Assembly: GCA_964625775.1 (NCBI GenBank)
Contig: CAZVEH010000056.1
Location: 1 to 14,231, forward strand
Direction of reading: 5' to 3'
Origin: GCA-2786165 sp964625775
GTDB lineage: Bacteria > Pseudomonadota > Gammaproteobacteria > Legionellales > Legionellaceae
Length of the DNA: 14,231 nt
The notes under the pieces were generated by a model that saw only the letters and a list, made by a program, of their open reading frames with translations, did no database searches and had not been told where the DNA came from. The position numbers were made by a program, and so were the translations under genes. Below are positions 5,802 to 14,165 of the stretch, piece after piece; the first letter of the stretch is position 1, and each line of letters begins with the position of its first letter.

Positions 5802-8800
5802 ATGTATCATTGGATCACGGAACAGTTTACCGCCCTACAAAAAACCCAAAATATCAAAATCTCTGAGCACTCCAAGGCATTTAGACATGCCCTTCAACAA
5901 TCAGCTCAAGGTACCTGCGGTCGCAGTGGATTGATGATTGATCCAACTATTTTAGTATCAACGCAACCCACTTGGTTGCAAATTAGGTTTAACAATAAGC
6001 CTGGGTATGCATTATTTGAAAACAAACCCTACCACATCCGTTTTGCAGTCAATCAACCGATCGTAACACCTTTAACATTTAAAGAAAATTTGTCTAGTGA
6101 AGCACTCATAAATCTCTACCAATTATTCCCCTTTGAACCAGAACCGTTAAAAACCAGTATCGACGAAGAGCTCAGTACCTTAACCGCGGCCCTAGATCAA
6201 CGAAAAACACATAAGTTATGCCTGAATAGTAGTTTACTGCGTGCCTACTTCAGCGATTCCACTCTGAACGATGCACCCTTGATTGATTTTTCTGACATAG
6301 TCCTTATCAGCACCAAGGATGAGAAAAAGCCCCAAAATATCCATGAATTTATTCACGTATTCTTATCACAAAACCCACTATTTGCCGATCTGCCAATTAT
6401 CGTAGAAAATTCTGGTACGTATGCTTTATATGGAAATACCAATGGAAATCAATGGCGCTTTACCGAGCTCGATCCTAATCTCATCAAGCAACTCCGCTTG
6501 CACATTCAGTTTCGCGATACCGCTCATCTATTAAAATATGAGTCAGAGCACGTCCCCCTGTATGAACATATCATTGAAAAACAAGCACACACTCATTTTT
6601 CCACTCAACCTCAGCAAGTCATACAATTAAAAAAAATACTCAATGGATTATTCTATTTTGAACAAGCCTTAAAATCTTTTGAAGAATTAAAATTAATTAG
6701 CCTTGCCGTTGGAATGGATGGGCTTAAAATGGGCCTTAATTATAAGTTCGGTTTGAAATTGTCTACCGGTAAATTTAACACCGTTTATGAACATGCTCAC
6801 GCAGCATTGATGTCGTTTTCTCATTTAGATCAGTATTCAACACAGAGTTTTCAAGAAGAAATATTGAGTTTTGTCTACGCTTTGAATCAATTTCAGCAAT
6901 ACTCTGAATCCAATCCCCACCCTAGCCCTATTGCACCTGAGCATCAAAACAACTGGGCTTTTCAATTTGGCCATGCTGCTGGCTTTATGACACGATATAT
7001 CTACGATCCTAATGGTCAGTTTGACTTCCATGTTTTGAGTCAATTGTCCGCAGATTTTCCTAAACATATCGACACCATCACCACGTTGTTAAATACCCAT
7101 ATGTCAGCAACCCCTCAATATGCACCCAATATCAATGCACAACAACTCAAGGCGTTACAAAAAGAAGCCACTAAACTCTTAAATACTCTAAAAAACACGC
7201 AAGCCACATCAAGTTTTGCTCTTAATCCACTTTATCAAATTTATCAAATCATTAATTATGCGTTTCTTATACGCCAAGTGATTATTTTATTAGACAGCAC
7301 AGTCACCCAAATTGGCTTTTTGAACCATGCCGGGCAAAAGTCGATTCGAACTTATCTGCAGATTTTGAAATATCAGTTATTCCCCAGAATATTCGCCCTA
7401 ACAGATAAAATAGAAATTGAGTTGATGTTTGAACCAGGTAGCGTGTCTCACCCCTTGATGCAAAAAATCATTGAGTATTACGCCGTTTTAATCCAACAAA
7501 CTGAACATATCGCAAATTTTTCCTTCATAGGTCCTGAGCTTTTAACGGTAGAAGACCAGCAGTTTTTAAATAAGCGCCGAGCTTTATTATGTGATTTTAT
7601 GAATAACAGCAAAAAAAATATTCTAAAAATCAAATTAGCCAAGACTGCTGCTGATGATTTCTTTTCAAACGTCCCTGGTGATCAAGCCGAGAGACGAGCT
7701 CTCTATGCTATGCTTGAGCCTCATCTCAAACAAATCTGTCCTGAAGCCCATAACCACATCATCAATGCAATCCAGGATGCCAACGTCCCTGTCCTCTTTC
7801 CCGGACAAGGCTTAGTAAAAAACAGATTGTCGGCGTATTTCACCACCCTCATTGAAACCGAACATTTGCGCTTAAAACAAAGCGGTGCAGTGATCAAAGC
7901 CATTGTTGATTATAAAGAATTAAAATTTCTCCCTTACCATGCACGCGTAGGCTATGACATTGCATTACTGGCTATCAAGGGCATTAAGAATCCCCAAGAT
8001 TTATCGATGTCTCAAGAATATCCCATTTTAATCCAACAAAAGATTAATGCTGACACCAAATATATGGTATACGGTAATACGGATGGTACAAAGTGGGCGT
8101 TGACGCCTATAGAAGAGCAGTTTATCCCACAGTCTATCACCAAGCAGTTTAATCGACTCAAACCGCACCAATCCAAACAAAATCTCAATGAATTGTTCTT
8201 ATTGCGCTATCATAATAAACATGATGCGTTCTACCAAGAATTGAACCTCAATAAGGCCCATACTTATTATCAGTCTCAGTTTGATTGTATGGAATCAGAT
8301 TGTTTGACACCTACACATGATGGCATAAAGTCCTTAAAACCATGGGCAACCCATATCGATTGGCTTCGCAAACAAATTCTGCCCCAAAAAACCAACTTAC
8401 AGATACCAGAAAAATCCACTCAGCCCATCATTTATCTTGACCAACGCAATACCCAGTTTCGCGATCTTGACACATTAACAGCAGATCAAGCTTTTATGCT
8501 CCATGTCTGGTACCAGGACAAAATAAAGCAGTACAAACAGGCCCGAATCCTCTTGGATCGTTTTAAAACGCTCTTGGATCAGTACTTTGCCCACAACGAC
8601 CAGATTGTTTTTGTACCCCAATTCAAACTTCACCAAGAATACAAACGACTGTATCATAGACTGCAACCCTATTTGATCGGCATGCGTAATTTTCCTGAGT
8701 TCGATCAAAAAATGGTTGCAGCCCTATCCTTGTATCCTGATAAACATCCCTATCCAAAACTCACGGTTGAAGAGTTCCATGCTTTTGTAGACCCGGTGTC

Positions 8801-11312
8801 CTTAAACACCGATAAAGAGCGTGTCCAATTCTGGCAAAAACGATCAAAACATGTGTTAGCGTATGCAAAAAAAGCACTCCTGGCAGAGCATTGTCAGACA
8901 CCTCTTAGCCTTATGCCTATTCAACCTGATAATCCAAGGGCTGAATTTATTTTTCAAAACAAAAAAATTTCTCAAACCATTACAAAGTTTATTGTATCTT
9001 TAAAACAATGGATTCCTTTATTAAAAACCCAGATACAAACCGAATTACAAGCTCAAACGCAAGGCACGCCATATCCAGACATTTATGATCGCAATCATGC
9101 ACTGGCGCAACCACCCTTTGTGTTGCTTTTTAAGCGAATCTTTAATGCGTTGTACCATATAGAGCAGATTGCAAAACAGATGGAATCTTTAAAAGTAGCT
9201 AAAAACACGACAATTCGAGACGCCAATATCAATAGTCTCATTGCTCTATGGCAAAATCATGGGCAATATATACAAAATATTATCCCGCAATTATATTCCG
9301 ATCCCATTATTGCAGCGGTCAGCAAAGATTTTCAGCAACAATATGAAGCAGTGATTCATATCATTCTGCAACTCCTACAACCCCATGCAGCCGATGTGAC
9401 TCATGTTCGTCCGATGAACACCACAGTGAAATCCTCTGGATTGTGGTATACCTTAAATTCTTTTTATATGACCCCACCGCATCTTTTGGCTTTGACGGGA
9501 CAAAACGACCCCAATATGGGGCATACGATTTTCCTCCAAACACAGTACCAAGAGACCATTCAACACCCCGTAGCAAAAAGATTAACTTTGATCCAACAAG
9601 ATAACCAGTACAGCATTTACAGTAATGGCACAGGACATCAATGGGCATTAAGAAAAATACCCTTAGAACTCATTCAAAATTTAAAGATTGATTTTACGGC
9701 TTCCTCGCTGAATTATGATAAGAAATACCAACCTTTATATGATTATTTGATCAAAGAAGAGTATCATACAACTGACGTTGATGACCTGCAAACAGCGGCT
9801 AAAAAAGCAACAAGCAATATCGAATACATCATTGAAAACTCTAATTCATATTTAAAACTGTTCTTATCCAGTTGGATGATTTATCGCTTAAACTCCGAGA
9901 TACGTCAGAAACTACAAACATTTGCCCAAACCACACAGCTGGTGGCTATGAGCCACTTGAATACCATGTACAGCGATTATTTCACACCTATCCTACTAGA
10001 AGCAGATCGTTGGGAACACTGCTTAGGATTAATATCTGGCACTATCAGTCGCCCAATTCAACAGATCATTGATGAATGGTATCAAGGATTTATTTTCCCC
10101 TTAAAATTAAAATATCATGAAAAAGAAACATTGGTTTGTGAGCATGACTCTATTGCCAAACGCTTAGATGCTGAAACCACACGCTTAAACCAAGCCGCAA
10201 CTCAACTCAAATCAGTCGTATCGGACATGACTCTATTACAAGTGTTTATTGTAGACTTAAAAAAATACCATACACTAATGAATAGTCAATCGTGGATTAA
10301 AACCACACCGCAGCTTCCGACCGAGTTAAAAGGCGTGTATACAACGACCATCGTTCCCTTATTAATAACGCATCAACAACAGTGTAACGCGCTGAATAAT
10401 ACGCCGGATTGGATTAATAGCATTGCACAAGAATTAAGTCCAGCACAATCAAAAGATATCGAAGAACAAGTCAATGCCTATATGGCTTATTTGACAGGTA
10501 TCAAAGCCACACATCAACTGGCTTATTACAATTCTCTTGATAAAAAACAATATCTCACAGCACTCAAAGCACATGATGAACAAGGCTCAAGATCGCAATA
10601 TCGCCGCTCGTATGGCAAGCAGTTATTCAACGCTTATCTTGATCACCTTCCTCGTCGTAAATTAAAGCTGTCTAACAAGCTGATTCATCAGGAGTACCAC
10701 CGTGAACTTCGACAGCATTTCATCCAACAACAGCAGGTGCTACTTGGTGGCGTTGAAGCACAAACGGACATGGATGCCTATCTGACATCCAAAATAAAAC
10801 ATTTAGAAGAAAATTTTGAAAAACAATTTCTTTCTAACTACCAACGGTTGGATAAAATTCAAACAGCTGTTGAGCAATTCCAGAATTATCTCCAGCGTGA
10901 TAAAAAAATATTGCCCTGCATCAAACAAAGTAAATTAGAGTGTCTGAATGCCATGCATGCTATTTTTGAAGATACAGAGCATGCCGAAGCTAAAAATATC
11001 ACCACTATAAATACTCGCTTAAACATACTGATAGATATGATAAATCACTCCGAGACAACCTTACTTGCACCCCAAACAGCAACATATACTCATTGTTTAG
11101 ATTGGTTGCTAGACTGCGTGATCTCGTTATTTACGGCCATAGGCCTGTATACACCCGAGCGGCAACAACGCTACATAGACTTGGTGCGTGTATCACGTAC
11201 CAAAGAGATTCAAGCTCAATGGCTGCCATTTTTTACAACCCCACAGAAACCGCAGAGAAGTGTCATTGCCACACCTGGTGGGCCAGGATTACCTCGCCCA
11301 CCGTTCTCCTAA
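5802..11312 (+). CDS. giant protein of unknown function with three diverged internal modules (1836 aa), effector-like
   Basis: I do not recognise any enzymatic domain. There is no signal peptide (MYHWITEQFTALQKTQNIKI) and no strong membrane segment; the only hydrophobic stretch is near the C-terminus (about 1765-1785, LDWLLDCVISLFTAIGLY), followed by a basic and then Pro/Gly-rich tail ending PGGPGLPRPPFS. Most of the chain looks alpha-helical and Gln/His/Leu-rich. Three copies of a motif are visible: Y207-W218 (YALYGNTNGNQW), Y754-W765 (YMVYGNTDGTKW) and Y1270-W1281 (YSIYSNGTGHQW). Each follows a short beta-like strand (PIIVEN, PILIQQ, LTLIQQ) and precedes a second conserved patch (PLYEHIIEKQAHTHF, AFYQELNLNKAHTYY, PLYDYLIKEEYHT). 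Spacings of 547 and 516 residues indicate a three-module architecture. Base composition resembles its neighbours and the frame is open throughout, so the gene is maintained. Size, cytosolic character and lack of homology fit a type IV effector, but this is a guess. nagZ follows after 73 nt. Confidence 0.85.
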   Translation: MYHWITEQFTALQKTQNIKISEHSKAFRHALQQSAQGTCGRSGLMIDPTILVSTQPTWLQIRFNNKPGYALFENKPYHIRFAVNQPIVTPLTFKENLSSEALINLYQLFPFEPEPLKTSIDEELSTLTAALDQRKTHKLCLNSSLLRAYFSDSTLNDAPLIDFSDIVLISTKDEKKPQNIHEFIHVFLSQNPLFADLPIIVENSGTYALYGNTNGNQWRFTELDPNLIKQLRLHIQFRDTAHLLKYESEHVPLYEHIIEKQAHTHFSTQPQQVIQLKKILNGLFYFEQALKSFEELKLISLAVGMDGLKMGLNYKFGLKLSTGKFNTVYEHAHAALMSFSHLDQYSTQSFQEEILSFVYALNQFQQYSESNPHPSPIAPEHQNNWAFQFGHAAGFMTRYIYDPNGQFDFHVLSQLSADFPKHIDTITTLLNTHMSATPQYAPNINAQQLKALQKEATKLLNTLKNTQATSSFALNPLYQIYQIINYAFLIRQVIILLDSTVTQIGFLNHAGQKSIRTYLQILKYQLFPRIFALTDKIEIELMFEPGSVSHPLMQKIIEYYAVLIQQTEHIANFSFIGPELLTVEDQQFLNKRRALLCDFMNNSKKNILKIKLAKTAADDFFSNVPGDQAERRALYAMLEPHLKQICPEAHNHIINAIQDANVPVLFPGQGLVKNRLSAYFTTLIETEHLRLKQSGAVIKAIVDYKELKFLPYHARVGYDIALLAIKGIKNPQDLSMSQEYPILIQQKINADTKYMVYGNTDGTKWALTPIEEQFIPQSITKQFNRLKPHQSKQNLNELFLLRYHNKHDAFYQELNLNKAHTYYQSQFDCMESDCLTPTHDGIKSLKPWATHIDWLRKQILPQKTNLQIPEKSTQPIIYLDQRNTQFRDLDTLTADQAFMLHVWYQDKIKQYKQARILLDRFKTLLDQYFAHNDQIVFVPQFKLHQEYKRLYHRLQPYLIGMRNFPEFDQKMVAALSLYPDKHPYPKLTVEEFHAFVDPVSLNTDKERVQFWQKRSKHVLAYAKKALLAEHCQTPLSLMPIQPDNPRAEFIFQNKKISQTITKFIVSLKQWIPLLKTQIQTELQAQTQGTPYPDIYDRNHALAQPPFVLLFKRIFNALYHIEQIAKQMESLKVAKNTTIRDANINSLIALWQNHGQYIQNIIPQLYSDPIIAAVSKDFQQQYEAVIHIILQLLQPHAADVTHVRPMNTTVKSSGLWYTLNSFYMTPPHLLALTGQNDPNMGHTIFLQTQYQETIQHPVAKRLTLIQQDNQYSIYSNGTGHQWALRKIPLELIQNLKIDFTASSLNYDKKYQPLYDYLIKEEYHTTDVDDLQTAAKKATSNIEYIIENSNSYLKLFLSSWMIYRLNSEIRQKLQTFAQTTQLVAMSHLNTMYSDYFTPILLEADRWEHCLGLISGTISRPIQQIIDEWYQGFIFPLKLKYHEKETLVCEHDSIAKRLDAETTRLNQAATQLKSVVSDMTLLQVFIVDLKKYHTLMNSQSWIKTTPQLPTELKGVYTTTIVPLLITHQQQCNALNNTPDWINSIAQELSPAQSKDIEEQVNAYMAYLTGIKATHQLAYYNSLDKKQYLTALKAHDEQGSRSQYRRSYGKQLFNAYLDHLPRRKLKLSNKLIHQEYHRELRQHFIQQQQVLLGGVEAQTDMDAYLTSKIKHLEENFEKQFLSNYQRLDKIQTAVEQFQNYLQRDKKILPCIKQSKLECLNAMHAIFEDTEHAEAKNITTINTRLNILIDMINHSETTLLAPQTATYTHCLDWLLDCVISLFTAIGLYTPERQQRYIDLVRVSRTKEIQAQWLPFFTTPQKPQRSVIATPGGPGLPRPPFS

Positions 11313-11385
11313 ATCGCCAAAGAAACGATTGCGTCCAGGAGATTTTTATTATTAAATCTGCAGTTCATGAATGAATGAGGATGAC

Positions 11386-12453
11386 ATGGTGCATACACCG
11401 TTACGATATAAAATAGGACAAATGTTGATCATTGGCTTTGATGGAACGCACATAGATGCGGACTCGCCCATAGCCCTCTCGATTCAACGAGATAGGGTTG
11501 GCGGCGTTATATTATTTGATTACCATTATCAAACGCAACGTTTTGTCAAAAACATTCAGAATCCAGAACAAGTCACACAACTCAACACAACGTTGCAGCA
11601 CCTTAATACCCAAGCTCATCTTCAGCATGATCAACCCTTGCTTCCTTTGATCATTTCCGTAGATTATGAAGGTGGACAGGTCAACCGCTTGAAGGAAACC
11701 TGTGGGTTTCCAAAAACCATTTCTGCCGCTGAAGCAGCCCAAATGTCAGAGGATGACGTTTCAAAAGCGGCTGACGCCATGGCAACCACTTTGCAGCAGT
11801 TGGGCTTTAATTTGGATTTCACACCTGTGATTGATGTGAATATAAATCCGGAAAACCCCATTATTGGAAAATTAGATCGTAGTTTTTCTTCTGATCCCTA
11901 CAAAGTGGCTGAATATGCCCGGCTCTATGTCAAAGCGTTTGCAAATCACGGCATTCAATGTGCCTATAAACATTTCCCGGGACATGGCAGCTCATTGACA
12001 GACTCGCATTTGGGTTTCGTAGATGTGACCGAGACTTGGCAAGAACAAGAGCTTATTCCTTATCAAGTCTTGCTCAAAGAGCAACTTTGTTCTATGGTCA
12101 TGACCGCCCATATTGTGAACCGCGATCTCGATCCTTCTGGTTTACCGGCCACACTGTCACACCCTATTCTCACTGACATTTTAAGAAAAAGGCTGAACTA
12201 CACCGGCATTATCATTACAGATGATATGCAAATGAAAGCCATTGCCGATCACTATAGCATTGAAAAAGCCATGACTTTGGCGATTAATGCTGGAGCAGAT
12301 ATGCTGATTTTTGGCAATCAACTCAGTGCCACACCTCAAGATCCCAAGTTTCTGATTGATCATATTGAATCACAGGTTTTGGCCGGCGTGATTTCCGAGG
12401 ATACCATTGATCAAGCTTATGAAAGAATTGTAGCCTTTAAACAATGTCTATAA
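11386..12453 (+). CDS. nagZ: beta-N-acetylglucosaminidase NagZ (glycoside hydrolase family 3)
   Basis: A cytosolic GH3 enzyme that removes N-acetylglucosamine from anhydro-muropeptides during peptidoglycan recycling. Counting from 11386 (355 aa), the protein opens with LRYKIGQMLIIGFDG, then VGGVILF, the substrate-loop string SVDYEGGQVNRL, the catalytic His/Asp loop KHFPGHGSSLTDSH (195-208, general acid/base H200 region and D206), MTAHIV, and the nucleophile motif ITDDMQMKAI with D279 as nucleophile. It lacks the C-terminal second domain of multi-domain GH3 glucosidases, as expected for NagZ. Two ATGs compete: 11371 has no ribosome binding site, while 11386 has tgagga 4-5 nt upstream, so I prefer 11386. 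No terminator separates it from the giant gene, so the two may be cotranscribed. In many bacteria its product feeds AmpR/beta-lactamase signalling; no ampC or ampR is present here. Confidence 0.92.
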   Translation: MVHTPLRYKIGQMLIIGFDGTHIDADSPIALSIQRDRVGGVILFDYHYQTQRFVKNIQNPEQVTQLNTTLQHLNTQAHLQHDQPLLPLIISVDYEGGQVNRLKETCGFPKTISAAEAAQMSEDDVSKAADAMATTLQQLGFNLDFTPVIDVNINPENPIIGKLDRSFSSDPYKVAEYARLYVKAFANHGIQCAYKHFPGHGSSLTDSHLGFVDVTETWQEQELIPYQVLLKEQLCSMVMTAHIVNRDLDPSGLPATLSHPILTDILRKRLNYTGIIITDDMQMKAIADHYSIEKAMTLAINAGADMLIFGNQLSATPQDPKFLIDHIESQVLAGVISEDTIDQAYERIVAFKQCL

Positions 12454-12455
12454 TC

Positions 12456-12509
12456 CAATCTTTCCAGCAACATCATATCGTACAGAAAAAAAATTGCGAT
12501 GAAAGATTG
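12456..12509. repeat. long dyad overlapping the -35 of the downstream promoter
   Basis: caatctttc (12456-12464) and gaaagattg (12501-12509) are perfect 9-bp inverted arms separated by 36 nt. Just inside the right arm, cgat (12497-12500) can also pair with atcg (12477-12480). The right arm includes the first bases of the -35 hexamer at 12507. It could be a regulator binding dyad, or a weak terminator-like structure after nagZ; no T-run follows it. Confidence 0.35.
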
Positions 12510-12534
12510 ATCTTAAATCAAAAACAAGTATAAT
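12507..12534 (+). promoter_or_regulatory. sigma70-like promoter for the tandem exported-protein genes
   Basis: TTGATC (12507-12512) and a perfect TATAAT (12529-12534) are separated by 16 nt. Transcription would start near 12541, about 19 nt before the ATG at 12560, with GGGGG (12551-12555) serving as ribosome binding site. Confidence 0.6.
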
Positions 12535-12559
12535 TTTAATCCAAAATCATGGGGGATTG

Positions 12560-13003
12560 ATGAAAAAAAACGCTATACTAGGGTTACTTAGTCTAACCTC
12601 CATGGTGCTAGCATCTGCGATGGTGAATGCACGTACGCCGGGGCATGCCTGTGAATATTTGCTCATTAACATCAAGAATGACACGCCCTTCAATTGTTAC
12701 GTGATCAAAAGAACCTTGAAAAATGGCGGCATTCAACAAGCATATGTGTATAAAGTACCTTCAGGCACAACAAGTAGAGCTTTTGATCTAGCAGAAGGTT
12801 TTGGCGGCATCAATATGACTTTAACTTATGAGTGCAATGAGGGCCGTAACATCACATTTAATTCAGTAAAACCGGCTTGCATTAAAGGCGATATGATAAC
12901 AGGCACCATACTATCCACACAAAATATGGACGCAACGTTCTCTGTGACGCCAGGAAGCTATTGGGCAGGAACACCTGGTATCATTAATTGGACATTTTAT
13001 TAA
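12560..13003 (+). CDS. small exported four-cysteine protein, first of a tandem paralogous pair (147 aa)
   Basis: No function recognised. An N-terminal signal peptide (MKKNAILGLL..., cleavage after VNA, residue 24) directs export. The mature chain of about 123 residues looks beta-rich, with cysteines at 31, 46, 92 and 107, spaced 15, 46 and 15, so two disulfides are likely. It shares with the next gene the order C-x-x-L-x-I-x-I-K-N-x-T...CY-x-I...PSG/PGE...M-x-L-x-YEC-x-EGR-x-IT...C...TP-x-x-YW...P...WTFY at the very C-terminus. The conserved aromatic end (W-T-F-Y) may be a fold-closing strand or a sorting signal. I start at the ATG at 12560 with an upstream GGGGG; a TTG three bases before gives the same protein plus one residue. 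The stop overlaps the next ATG by one base (TAATG). Confidence 0.85.
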   Translation: MKKNAILGLLSLTSMVLASAMVNARTPGHACEYLLINIKNDTPFNCYVIKRTLKNGGIQQAYVYKVPSGTTSRAFDLAEGFGGINMTLTYECNEGRNITFNSVKPACIKGDMITGTILSTQNMDATFSVTPGSYWAGTPGIINWTFY

Positions 13004-13443
13004 TGAAGAAATATATTGTATTGTTTCTATGTATCCTTTCCAACACAGGGTTTGCGGCAATGAGGGATTACCAATGCTTGCACTTACAAATCGTCATCAA
13101 AAATAAAACTTCAAATACCTGTTATTTGATTGGCCATTCTTCCAAAACCGCTCCTATTTATTCAGACAAGGGAGATTTTGTTTTCAAGATTCTTCCAGGT
13201 GAAGAATCCTCTATCCTAGATATCCGTTCAGGCTCTCCTTTTGTCAGTCCCAGCATGGAATTAGAATATGAATGCGGTGAAGGTCGAACCATTACACTAC
13301 ATTCAGAAAAAAACCTGTGTGGAAATGACAATACCACCACTGCTTTTCTAACTTCTGCAGCTAATCTAAATGCGAGACATGAAACAACCCCAGCAAACTA
13401 TTGGTCGAATCAGCCGGCCAGCGTGCATTGGACCATTTTTTAG
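13003..13443 (+). CDS. small exported four-cysteine protein, second of a tandem paralogous pair (146 aa)
   Basis: Paralogue of the preceding gene, clearly alignable over the whole mature length although much diverged. The signal peptide is MKKYIVLFLCILSNTGFA with cleavage near residue 18-19. Cysteines at 25, 40, 91 and 106 match those of the first copy (first and last spacings both 15; the middle one is 51 instead of 46 owing to a longer loop around residues 44-58). Shared strings include IVIKNKT, CYLI, LPGEE, YECGEGRTITLHS and the C-terminal TTPANYWS...WTIF. I start at the ATG that overlaps the upstream stop by one base (TAATG), which suggests translational coupling; the frame extends five codons further into the first gene, but those residues are not signal-peptide-like. 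It was likely formed by tandem duplication. No terminator is obvious after the TAG. Confidence 0.85.
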   Translation: MKKYIVLFLCILSNTGFAAMRDYQCLHLQIVIKNKTSNTCYLIGHSSKTAPIYSDKGDFVFKILPGEESSILDIRSGSPFVSPSMELEYECGEGRTITLHSEKNLCGNDNTTTAFLTSAANLNARHETTPANYWSNQPASVHWTIF

Positions 13444-13555
13444 GCAAAATAGCTTGCATACAATTTTTCTCCTGCAGTTATACTTTTTGAAAAACACACC
13501 CATCAAAACACCTGTGGACAATCATTCAATTGCTGTGGTGAGGCTATCAATTTGA

Positions 13556-13765
13556 TCAAAGCGATTTTCAAAGTCTGAAAATCATGCCGACTTGGTAAAA
13601 ATCATTGATGACGAGGCATTGCCACAGTGGAAATATAGCAAATCGGAAGATATGGCTCATGTGACTTATCACTTTGAAGAAACTTTAAGAAAAATAGCCA
13701 TATGTTTAATAAAGCAAGGTTTTAGAGAGGACCATATCTCAATAAAAGCACACCCGAGAAGGTAA
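13556..13765 (+). pseudogene. start-less reading frame of 69 codons, possible gene remnant
   Basis: Between the tandem pair and the transposase fragment, the frame after a TGA at 13553-13555 stays open to a TAA at 13763-13765 and reads protein-like: HADLVKIIDDEALPQWKYSK, then DMAHVTYHFEETL, then KIAICLIKQGF. There is no ATG, GTG or TTG with a ribosome binding site at its beginning; the only internal ATG (13652) would leave 37 codons. It may be the 3' remains of a gene truncated by the nearby insertion events. I do not recognise the family, and chance cannot be excluded. The rest of the 13444-13795 interval shows nothing I can name. Confidence 0.3.
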
Positions 13766-13794
13766 AACGCCAATTCTAATCATTAATAAAATAT

Positions 13795-13804
13795 CTCATA
13801 TGAG
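13795..13804. repeat. 10-bp perfect palindrome at the transposase stop codon
   Basis: ctcatatgag is a perfect palindrome that contains the stop codon of the minus-strand transposase frame. It may lie near the element's end, but no terminal inverted repeat partner is visible in the window. Confidence 0.3.
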
Positions 13805-14165
13805 TTTTACATAGTCGCTGGCGCTTAATGTGGTCAAAAAAATAACAGTTCCACATTCCAGCAGCGGGCCGTGTTTTGCCTTGAATTTGATCAATAAAGC
13901 TCTGTTGGTTTGTCTCAGATTAAAGCCAAGGATGGCAGCATATCCAGCTGATTCAGTGTTTCGATCATTTTTCATTCGACTGAGGCCCAATTGTCCGCCA
14001 CGCTTAGCATGACCGATTAATGGTTCAATACCTGCTCGCCTATTGGCTAGTTGTTCTGACTCCTCTTCTGACAGCACAATGTTTTTATTCATTGTATTGC
14101 CTGGAACTTGTATGCCAATTTGTTTAATCTTTCTTTTGACCAAAGCTGTTACATTTGTTTGACTG

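Noticed and set aside
7486..8040. 15-bp direct repeat ttttaatccaacaaa at 7486-7500 and 8026-8040 in the giant gene
   Set aside because: Both copies encode L-I-Q-Q in non-equivalent places of the modules; it is most simply coincidence in AT-rich coding sequence.
9361..9648. Minus-strand 95-codon frame inside the giant gene
   Set aside because: Shadow of a long uninterrupted coding frame; no start signals and an unconvincing protein sequence.
12456..12509. Intrinsic terminator after nagZ
   Set aside because: The loop is 36 nt and no T-run follows the right arm, so the usual terminator layout is absent; kept only as a dyad.
12988..13002. Longer start for the second exported protein (MDILL...)
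   Set aside because: The extra residues spoil a normal MKK signal-peptide start, and the TAATG overlap at 13001-13005 is a typical coupled start.
13370..13555. 61-codon plus-strand frame overlapping the end of the second exported gene
   Set aside because: It is mostly an out-of-frame reading of that gene and the spacer, with no ribosome binding site.
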